A stretch of DNA of 64,000 nucleotides from Pyropia yezoensis (taxonomy: Eukaryota > Rhodophyta > Bangiophyceae > Bangiales > Bangiaceae): positions 2,672,590 through 2,736,589 of the forward strand of contig CM020619.1 of the NCBI GenBank assembly GCA_009829735.1, in the 5' to 3' direction. Positions 21,232 through 29,754 of the stretch are shown here, one piece after another; positions within the stretch are counted from its first letter, which is position 1; every line of letters begins with the position of its first letter. The notes below the pieces were generated by a model. The model was not told the DNA's origin and ran no database searches. It saw only the letters and a program-made list of their open reading frames with translations. A program made the position numbers and the translations under genes.

Positions 21232-23900
21232 TGGTGTCAACGGTTTCGCGACGAGGACCGCCGCGGCGACGAGGACGACAATGGCGGTCACGACGACGAG
21301 TTTGGGGCGGGGGGGGGGGGGGGAGGGCAACGGCGGCGGCGATGGTGGCGGCGGCGGCGACGACAATGGTGCCGGTGTCGCCGGCTGCTGTAGCAGACAG
21401 CCCGGCGGCCGAGGGGGTTGTGGCGGCCACCCCGTCTGCCGCAGTGGCCGTAGTGTAGGCCGCTGCGGCCGACACGGTGGTGGTGGTACCCGCGACGGCG
21501 TCGGTGGCGTCGGCGCTACCGCGTCGTCGGCGGAAGCGGCGACCGTCCTGACCGAGGCCGAGGCGACGGCCACGGCGGCCGCCAGGGCGGCCGCGGCAGC
21601 GGTCAGGCCCCACGCCGCTGCAGCTATGAGTTTTTTGAAGGGGGCGGTGCCAGCAACGGTGTTTTTGGAGGGGGCAGCGGGGCGCAGGCGGCCGCGTCGA
21701 CGTTTTGGTGGGGAGGGGGGGGATAGGCTACACGCAGCTGTGGCTACGTTCGTCGAAGAGGCCGGGAGTGGTGCCGGTGGTGAGGGTAGGAGGGGGGAGG
21801 GGGGCAGGCGTCTGCGGGCATGGTGTACAGTGGGAGGGCGGGGGGACGATGGTGACGCTCTTCGCGAGGTGGGGGCCAGTGGGTGGGGACTGCGGGGTTG
21901 GTGTTTGGGCTGAGGGGTGTCGTGGAGGCGGTGGCGTATGGGGGCTCGGGGAGAGGATTTCAAGGGGTGGTGATGTCCTCTATTGGTGAGGAGGGCATCT
22001 GCGGCGATGGCGGGAGGGTTGATATATGGATGGGGGAGCGGGGGGAACAATTTTCTATGTGAGATGTAGGCGGTTGGGGTAAAGTCACTGTTGCGCCTGG
22101 AGTGGAGTGGGCGGCGGCGACTGTAGCGGCGGGGTGGTGATAGCGCCACGAGCGCTGGTACCCGTGCCTGCGCCGGAGTCTCTCTATCAGTTGCGGGCGC
22201 AGGGGGGCGGGCCCGGCGGCTACGACGGGCATAAGGTAAACGGGCGGCAGGGTGGGGTACTTCTGCTTGAACGGGAGCGGCAGCGATGTGGTGCTGGAAT
22301 GACGCACGCCTATGTGGAGACCGAATATTGGGGGGCCTCGCGAAGGGCGCGGTCAGCCCAAGAGGCAAGAAAGCAGCAAGGCGAGTTGTGCACTTGCGTC
22401 TCTTCTCACACGATCCACGCCCCCACCCCGTCACACCCCACAGGCGCGGGACGCTTTTCCCCTTGTTCCATGGGGCCGGACACTGTTGGTGCCTGCGAAG
22501 AACCCATTCAGTCTGGGCGCAGCCCCCCGAGCAGCGCTCCGTCCGCCGATAGTGGACCCGCCCAAGTCCCCGCATGAGGTACTGCCGCGGAGGGTGGAGG
22601 GGGTGGCGGGAGGTAGGGGTGGGATTGTCTCCTCGAGGTATCTGGTCCAGGAGAGGGGACCAGGAGAGGCACGGGGACGAGAAACCACTTCATGAGGGGC
22701 ACCAGGCGATATGTACATAAAGCCAGAAATGGCATTTCACACGTGAGGACCCGGCTTCTTCGTGGACCAATCAGACGAGCCCATGACATGGAACATTTAC
22801 CCCACGAACAGCCGTCTCAAAAACGAGGACTCGCTCACGGAAAAAGAAACTCAAAACAATGGCCTCCAGGCACCCGCTGGGTTCTCCCCAGACTTGACAA
22901 CCCCTCTTCCAAGCCTCTGTTAGCACATGGGCAAGAACCAGCCCCCGAGCAGTGCAAATCAATGCGAAAAGGATGGCCCCGTTTCAAGGTGGTCAGCAAC
23001 CGGTCCACTCAGGGTGTCCCTCAGAGCGGTACACTACCAGGAGACCCAAGGCCCTCATGAGTTCGCAAGGACCTCTGTGATACTACTGTCAGCATGGCGG
23101 CCGTGGACCCCGTCACGGCCGAGGTGCTGCCCGAGCCCGAGCCGAGAAAAACCTCGATGTATCTTTTTTGTGCAACGGACCATATGACTCAGATGCTGCC
23201 TCTCTGGCCAATGACTGCTCTGCATGAGGGTCCGTTGTTGTACGAACAGTGTGATCGGGGATTCTCTAGGGATTTCTGACTACTTCGAGGGCAGAACAAG
23301 CACCGGCTGAGCGCTTCGCACTGTTCTTGACAGAGATGACCTGAGATGAAGGGCCAACCGGCGAGATCCGATGAAAAAATAAGAGTGTTTTGACCAACCA
23401 GCGTTCATTGCGAGAGCAGTTGTGGCCATAGCCAATCACCAGGTTCTTCCGACAGACGTGTTGCAGCACGCCATTGGTAAGCCCTCTGCTGCCAGCATGC
23501 GATTGGCCCTTGCTCTTGTTCACTTGCTCTTGCTCTTGTCCACATGGGACAAAATTCGGAAAACTGCAATAAGATCTGCGACTTTCCCGGGACTCCGAGC
23601 ACATGGAGGGGAGAACCCGAGTGGAACAGACACCAAGACAAGCTGGACAACTGTTCCGGAGAGGAACGAGCCGATGTGGGGGGAATCTTCGGTGATCTCA
23701 GCCGAGAGAACCACAGTGTTTCGACCAATCAGCGATTGGTAAGAGGCACACTGTGGCTGCAGCCAATCATCTGCTCAGAGCGATCGGGCCCCTAGAGCAC
23801 GCGATTGGCTTGCTCTCACATGCCAGCACGCGATTGGGTCACACAGTTGTTCATGCAGTGTTTTTCTTGTCCGGATAGGCCAAACTTGGGAGAACAGCAA
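20703..23900. mobile_element. Cluster of related TIR transposon ends (outer pair 20703/23900, inner pair 20829/23569)
   Basis: Left ends start TTGCAGTTCTCCCAAT at 20703 and at 20829, each preceded by TA. Matching inverted ends finish at 23569 (ACTGCAA) and 23900 (CAGCAA), each followed by TA. The outer ends pair with one another (GGCC...CC.GACAAGAA inside), and the inner ends pair better with one another (TGTCCCATGTGGACAAGAGC inside). A further inverted match lies at about 20880-20930 versus 23150-23200 (gatacat...ggaccatat). No transposase is visible. This may be nested insertions or a composite of fragments of one family, the same family as the element at 52029-52479. Confidence 0.5.
20935..22575 (-). 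CDS. Pro/Ala-rich open frame with two hydrophobic segments (doubtful gene)
   Basis: The frame runs 546 codons from the ATG at 22573-22575. Most of it is Pro/Arg/Ser-rich. Two stretches could be membrane helices: KKLIAAAAWGLTAAAAALAA and, later, PKLVVVTAIVVLVAAAVLVA. The 3' end runs into the transposon-end sequence at 20829-20950. Other frames over the same DNA are also open, so this may be chance. No family is recognised. Confidence 0.25.
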
Positions 23901-25473
23901 TATGGACGACTAAACGTATACCCCACATAATAAAACCTGCGACAAGTGGGCTCTGGCGCAAAGGGTCCGCCGCCAATCAGTACGAGACTTGGTATAGGGC
24001 TACAGGCTCTTGGTCCCGTTCGGCCGGTGCAAGAGACAGGGTCAAAAACCCCCTTACCAACATCGTGATATGCAGCGCTTCTTGGATTTGGCGGGGTAAG
24101 CACGGTCGCGAATCTTCTGCCAATGTGCAATAGGAATCGGACTTTCCAGATCAATCGATGGACGTCGAGTTTCATATTCTCTCTGTCATGCACACAGGGC
24201 GACGGGCGCTCGTATGATTGTAACACGGTACAAAAGTGACGCTTCGTAAATTCAATCTTTCCCAATCAAATCGATTTGCAAGTCACTTCCCTCAAACAGA
24301 ATCCTCAGCCCCCCCTGCGCTTCACGAACGAGATGCCTCCACTGGAGGATAAAAGCGCGGACTTTCGACCGGCGCACTACCTCAATGCCTTCTAAACGTC
24401 TATTGCGCCCTTTCGCGGAAAATGGCACGCGCGCACCACGGGGAACCAAAGCACAGCTCTTACACTTGGCCCAAAAGATGGTCCTAGACACAGCCGTACT
24501 TCTCTTGAGAGGGTCCCAGTACGTCGACAACATCGTTTTTTTACAAGGCCCGCGCCATATGGCCGTGTCCAGTCAACGTCGTGGGGTGCCGACAGGTTTT
24601 ATTACGTTGGATACACCTGTAGTTTCGTGTAATATTTCCAAGATCAAGATGAACAGAGGACTAACACAGCTGAGTACTACTTTTTGTAAATTACTTCGGA
24701 CCACGAGCAGCACAGCACAGGATCGCTTCATCACTCCCGACCAGCAGTTCGGCTGTGTCGGCACGAAGGCACCTGCCCATGGGCAACCACGAGGGCGGCT
24801 GCCCATGGTCAACCACCTGGCCCCGGCGTCCGGTTCCGCGCCGTTGACGCGTCCCCAGCGGCGGTCGGGTTGTTCATCGAGTGCGTATGGGCTTCTGGTG
24901 TTGCAAGTGGTGATGCCAACAGGCTTCGTGTCCTCTGGCTCCTGGACTGCAGCTGGCCGTTGCCGCCTTCGTCTGCGTCTGCGCTCCCAGACTGGCAACC
25001 CAGTACGAATCAATTGAAGCCACCTGCATTGTGCGTTCCCTATCAGAGGCAACACAACGACGTATCTCTCGAGCGTGGAAGAACAGGGCCGTCCGACCAA
25101 CGGTACATCACAGAACCATCCAGAAGAGCGAACAACATACGCGCGCTGAAGTCAACGGCTTGTCTGATTTAGTCCCTACAGAAAACGAGTAAACGAAAAG
25201 AAAAAATAGAGCAAGAAGAGAGCACTCCATGAACGACAACGGCGACGGAAAGAGAAGGAATGCGACATGATGGAGTCACACGTTTACAAGAGCTAGGGGA
25301 GAAGAGTCACACGCAATAATACAAAGACAACAACCCAAAGCACCCGAGTAAAGTGTACGAAACGAGAACACGCAAGGCAAAAAAAAGGGGAAAACGCATC
25401 AAGCGAAGAGTCCTCAGCAGCGTCAAACAGTGCACGCAAGAAACTAACCAAGTTATCAACAATGTACCTCATC
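22700..25473. other. Lower-GC region with repeats; no firm gene
   Basis: The stretch is visibly less GC-rich than its surroundings and is dotted with CCAAT/ATTGG motifs. Its left part lies in the transposon-end cluster. An open frame of 210 codons starts at 24385 (+) and one of 175 codons is on the minus strand at 24573-25100. Neither shows a domain. 25100-25470 is A-rich and is probably the 3' flank of the minus gene at 25474. Confidence 0.45.
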
Positions 25474-26733
25474 CTACTCGTCCAGGCAAGTAGATCCCGC
25501 GGCAGTCACCACCACCACGTCCACGCTCCGCCGCTGCCGCCGAGAAGCACGACGGCCAGCCCACCCACTACCACCGGCAGCACCCGTGCGGGTGCCCAAG
25601 GGTGCCCGTGGGAGATGGTGGTAAATCGACGGCGGTGGCGTTGCGTTCGCCATGTACGTGTGCCGCGTCAGCACCTCCTCCACCACCTCACCGGTCCGGC
25701 TGCCCAAAGACTGGGCAAAGTGCGCGTGGCGGCCTGCCGACCGCGGGGATGGCGCGGACGTGCCCCGCGAGGACGGGCGTGATGGACCAGACTCCCGAGA
25801 GCGGCCGAGCAGGGTCTTTACGCTCATACCCCCACCGACCCACCTCTCGGCGGCAACACGAGCTCCCGAGCCCTCCAGACCCGCCTTGCCCGCTATTGGC
25901 GCAGACCGCGCCGAAGTAGCTGTCGTGGTACTGCTGCGGCGCCCACTCACCCTCTCGGTCGGTGCCTTGTTCTCCTTGTACGCATCAGACGAACGGCCTG
26001 CAGCTCCCGCCGCCGAGGACGTGGAAGCCGGCTGTCGTGTGCGCGCCGCGCGCCGCTGACCAGGCGGTGAGGAGAGTACCTCTGGCAGTCCCGTCCGGCT
26101 CGCAGCGGCACGCATCTTGGCGCCGGCGCGACTTGTCAGCCGCTCCCAGCGGCTACGGGACATGTGCTCCCCCGAAACTTGTCGGCGTCGGGTCGACACA
26201 ACGCCGCGGGGGGCACCACGCGTCTCGCCGCCAAACGTGAGAGCGTCAGACAGGGACGGACGTTGGACGACCCGCTGCGGCCACGGTCCGTACGAATAGA
26301 CCCCATACTCCGCTGTCGGCGGACGTGAAGGTGGGGGCGCGAAGAGTGAGTCAAACTGGGTGATCGCGACGCGCAACACTGCCACGGCGCGCTCCCAAAA
26401 GGGTGCTCGAGACACAGACAGCACAGGCACGCGGTCGCCTTGATCCGACGAAAGGCTCGACAGGGTTGGGGGAGGGGGTGGGCCATTGACGGGGACAACT
26501 TGTTGCGACGGCGGAAGCTTGAAAGCCGCGTCGGGCCCGTTGATCGGGGGTGGCGGCTCTTCGTGGGGGAGGATTGTGTTGGGAGAGAGCGCCTCAGAAG
26601 ACTGAGACGTCGCCACGGCAGCAGCGATCACAGCATCTGCAGCAGACGGGAGGGGGTCGTACACGCGATGCGGCTCCGGAACAAGAGGGCGCAGCAAGTG
26701 GAGCAGCGCCGACAAGAGGAAGGACATTTCCAT
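25474..26733 (-). CDS. Disordered protein with KEN box, 419 aa, unknown
   Basis: The frame is open from the ATG at 26733 to the stop at 25474. The first 22 residues (MEMSFLLSALLHLLRPLVPE) are hydrophobic and may form an amphipathic or anchor segment. A short folded-looking stretch follows at about residues 107-125 (PFWERAVAVLRVAITQFDS). The rest is Ser/Arg/Pro/Ala-rich and probably disordered. Residues 253-255 are a KEN box in the context SDAYKENKAP, the standard form of an APC/C degron, and RPSLSDAL upstream is a loose D-box-like RxxL. Codon use and composition are less extreme than in the neighbouring noise frames, which favours a real gene. A cell-cycle role is inferred from the KEN motif only. 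Confidence 0.55.
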   Translation of the reverse strand: MEMSFLLSALLHLLRPLVPEPHRVYDPLPSAADAVIAAAVATSQSSEALSPNTILPHEEPPPPINGPDAAFKLPPSQQVVPVNGPPPPPTLSSLSSDQGDRVPVLSVSRAPFWERAVAVLRVAITQFDSLFAPPPSRPPTAEYGVYSYGPWPQRVVQRPSLSDALTFGGETRGAPRGVVSTRRRQVSGEHMSRSRWERLTSRAGAKMRAAASRTGLPEVLSSPPGQRRAARTRQPASTSSAAGAAGRSSDAYKENKAPTERVSGRRSSTTTATSARSAPIAGKAGLEGSGARVAAERWVGGGMSVKTLLGRSRESGPSRPSSRGTSAPSPRSAGRHAHFAQSLGSRTGEVVEEVLTRHTYMANATPPPSIYHHLPRAPLGTRTGAAGGSGWAGRRASRRQRRSVDVVVVTAAGSTCLDE

Positions 26734-28280
26734 CTATCAACGCGCGGCAGAGCGCAACGCAGCAGTGCTTTGAGAGAGGAGTGTTGGATGGGAAAAGAGG
26801 GGCAGGAGAGGGGGGGGGCGGGGGAAGCGTAGGGCGGTGGGAGCCGCCCCACCCCCCAGCGTGATCGAGTGCTCGTGCGTGGCCAGACTCGGCGACCAGG
26901 GGAGACGTCAGCGGAGCGGGAGGGGCACGGGAGAGCACCCCCGACGACGACGGCTGTCACCCACATTTATACCCCCCCCTGGAGGGCCCATCTGAAGCCC
27001 CTGGGACCGTGATGCCCCCAGAGCACCTGGAGGCGTGCAACGGTGCATGCGTGGATGGTGGTCCACGAGGGGTGGCCCGTGGAGGACAGCCACGCGGCGC
27101 CAGCGTGCTCGTCCGCCTTCAAGGGGCCCCCAGTGGCTGTCCCCGTGCTGGCACGCGCGACCAACAACGCTGCCGACGGCGCCCGTCTGACAGTGGTTAG
27201 ACCGGGGTCCTGGCCAGGGCCGTGCCGGGCCACGACTGGATTGCACTTCCAATTTGGCTCGGAAGGGCCCCTCCACCCCCCCCGTGGAGTGGTGCGGGGA
27301 AGCGGGGGGGCGCGCGCTCGTGCTGGTGCGCCAGGGCGGCACGACAGTGAGGAACGTTGTGGCGCACGGAGCCTCACGGTGGCGGTCGACGGGCAAGGCA
27401 ACCCTGTCTGCTGTGAAGCCCGCACCACTCGTGGTCTGCCAGTGGCCCGTGCCGCTCGGGGTGAGCTGGCAAGGCGGGGTGCCCCGCACGGGACCCCCAT
27501 CCCCACTTCAAGCAGCGAGCAAGCCCCTCCCAGCGTTCTATCCAGAAGGATGTTGGATGGTGCTTTGTGCCGGGCATTGGCTCTCAGCAGGTGTGTACTG
27601 TACAGGAGACAAGATGCAAAACCTGCCGCATACATACGGCCAGTCCAACGGGGTATACATCGAAAAAGATTCGCCTGCCCGAGTGCCGGGCCATACGAAC
27701 GGGCGTCGTCGGCGAGTCGTTCTTGGCAGACCGGGGCGAGGTTTACCGAGATCGCCTGTCCAGCCCGACAAGTGACGGGAAGACGTGAAAGCCACTCTGG
27801 AAGACCGTCCAACGCCCCGCGCGGCGTCGCGGCCCAACGCATGGGCCCGCTAGAGTGTGTTCTGATCCCAGCTCTTCGAGCGGGCCTCACGCGGGAACCC
27901 CTCGTGCCGGCACCGAAAGCCTGGGGCGAAGGTCCACGCCGTGAAAGAGTCAGGTCTCGCGAGGAACCGCCGCCACGAAGATGGGCCAGGAGGCGGCAGT
28001 TTGAACCGCTGGCGCGACAGCCAATGGAAGAACAGTTGCTGTTCTGTCCATGGGGGAGGCGTCTGTCCCACCACGGTCCAGTGACCAGTAGACATGGACA
28101 GTTGCTGCGACGATGATTTTAGGCTGTTCTCAGACAGCTGTCACATCGTGGGTGGCCATTTCAGCCGGCCGACTCACGGTCCGTGGCCCGCGGATCCCGA
28201 AAAACCACTCTCTCACGCCACTCTGACTGGCTGTGTGTGACGTCGCGATTTTTTGAGTTTAATGACATATTTACTTTCAA
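26734..28280. other. Intergenic stretch with overlapping open frames on both strands
   Basis: Open frames of 307 codons (minus, 26967-27890) and 357 codons (plus, 27043-28116) overlap almost completely. Neither shows a domain, signal peptide or motif, so I call neither a gene. GC-rich with normal complexity; no long homopolymers. Confidence 0.45.
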
Positions 28281-28285
28281 TAGTG

Positions 28286-28295
28286 TATATAAATA
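28286..28295 (+). promoter_or_regulatory. TATA box (TATATAAATA) before the ORF hit by the MULE
   Basis: TATATAAATA lies in an AT-rich stretch 50 bp upstream of the ATG at 28336. The spacing resembles that of the SPX transporter gene (TATA 45689, ATG 45737). Confidence 0.5.
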
Positions 28296-28335
28296 CTTCC
28301 GTCCGCAGTCACCTGGCGCGGCAGGTGTTCGACCA

Positions 28336-28373
28336 ATGGATGAAGCACTGCTGTGGGCAGCATCAGAATCGCG
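28336..28373 (+). pseudogene. 5' fragment of an ORF interrupted by the MULE
   Basis: The ATG at 28336 opens MDEALLWAASES and runs into the MULE target site after 38 bp. Across the element, taking one target-site copy, the frame continues from 36226 for about 53 more codons to a TGA. This is consistent with insertion just inside a small host gene. The ORF has no recognised family, and the downstream part has a second open frame ending at a GTAAGG donor-like site (about 36428), so the original gene structure is uncertain. Confidence 0.3.
28365..28373 (+). repeat. Target-site duplication, left copy (AGAATCGCG)
   Basis: AGAATCGCG abuts the left terminal inverted repeat and is repeated exactly at 36217-36225 outside the right one. 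Nine base pairs is the usual target duplication of Mutator-like elements. Confidence 0.9.
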
Positions 28374-28583
28374 CGGGTAAGGGATGAGGGTTGGGTTCAG
28401 ATGAAAATCAGAAGGTGGGGTTGAGTGGTGCGCACCAGAATGGGTTCGAATTGCAAGAGTATTGAGGGTCCCCGCCTGGGTGAAGTGCCCGTTTCCTGTA
28501 TGATGCGTTGGGGTGGGGTTCAGTTGGGGTAGGGTGGGGTTCAGTCGGGGAGGGTGGGGTTCAGTCCCAGGCCGCCGTCACAA
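28374..28583 (+). repeat. MULE left terminal inverted repeat
   Basis: Matches the reverse complement of 36030-36216 over nearly its full length. Shared blocks include aatcagaaggtggggttgag, tggtgcgcac and tcagtcccaggc.gccgtca. It carries extra copies of the ggtggggttcagt motif compared with the right end. Confidence 0.92.
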
Positions 28584-28625
28584 CTGTGGACTCCTCGCGC
28601 GCACGGCCTCGATGGCGCGAAGACG

Positions 28626-28810
28626 TCGCCGTCCGTGCCACCCGACGTGCCACGGCCTAGCCCCCTCCCATCCCCGACCGGACCGGCCCCCCCCCCACCC
28701 CGACCCGGCCGGAGCCCACAACCCGACATCGCCGTCCGTGCCACGGCGTAGCCCCCTCCCATCCCCGACCGGACCGCCCCCCCCCCACCCGGACCCGGCC
28801 GGAGTCCCCG
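28626..28810. repeat. Tandem duplication of ~100 bp inside the MULE
   Basis: The block cgccgtccgtgccac...gccccctcccatccccgacc...cccggccggag occurs twice head to tail (starting at about 28626 and 28729). The copies differ by a short insertion and poly-C length. Confidence 0.7.
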
Positions 28811-29754
28811 GTCTCCGTGGTCTCCCTTATACGGTTGGCCGCCGGACCCCCCCCCCCGTCACCGTGGCCAGCAACGCCCTGCACTCACCCACCACGACCC
28901 GGCCGGCCCCTCCCGTCATCATACCCACCCGGCCTTGGCCGGACCCTCTCGTCGCCATGCCCACCCTGACCCCTTCCCATGCCCTAGTGGCGCGTGACGG
29001 CACCCGGCGGTGTGCTGCTGTCATGATGGGGGGGCCCGCGCGCCCACGCTGCTGCCACGGCCGCGGTCGCCGTCCTGGTGCCTGCCACGGTCAACTGGCG
29101 AGCCCGCTGTGGCCGACCGTGGCAGCGGTGGCTACGGTGCTGGCCCGCCGTGGAATGGGATGCTCTTGCGCTGGCGGATCCACTCCCGGCGATTGTTTTG
29201 CCGGCCGCAGTGGCGACGGTGGGGCGGCTCCGGCGTCGCTATTCACATGTCTTCCTGCGCGCTTGGTGCACCCGCCGCACACGGGGGCTACGGCGGCGGC
29301 GGCGATGGGCTGCACCACTGTCTCTGACGGTGGCGAGGGGGGCGGCTTGCTCCGTTGCCCCCACCGAGTGGCGGCAGTGGCCACTGTAGCTTTGGCGGTT
29401 TACTCGCGGGCGGTGTGGCTGTGGGCGACCCCCGGGGCGGCTGCCCGCCCGTGTGGCACTGAGAAGGGGGGAGAGGGACGGGAGACGGTAGGCGAGGCAG
29501 AAGATGGTTGGGATAGGCCTTGGGAAGGGAGAGGGGGAGGAGCGAGGAGCGGCAGAAAAGGGGACGGTGCTTTGTTGGGGCTTGGTCTGTGGGGTCAATA
29601 GGCTCTCGATGATTATTGGATGTTGAGCCTACTCGGTGATTCGGGGTGTCTCCACTCGAGCGAACAGGGCTTGATTTGTTTCATATCTTTTCTGCCTGTG
29701 CTGCAACGCACAGTGAATGAGAAGCGGCCATGAGAGACAAACATAAACAAAAAA
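28811..29754. other. MULE interior without a recognised gene
   Basis: Two plus-strand frames are open here (about 28513-29601, and 29078-29389 with WQRWLRCWPAVEWDALAL). The second looks protein-like and might be another captured fragment, but I do not recognise it. 29600-29750 is lower in GC. Confidence 0.35.

Noticed and set aside
26967..28116. Two overlapping frames of 307 (minus) and 357 (plus) codons
   Set aside because: They cover the same DNA on opposite strands and neither shows a motif, signal peptide or domain, so I could not choose either.
28440..28470. gggttcgaattgcaag, resembling a tRNA T-loop
   Set aside because: It lies inside the MULE left terminal repeat, and the rest of a tRNA is absent.
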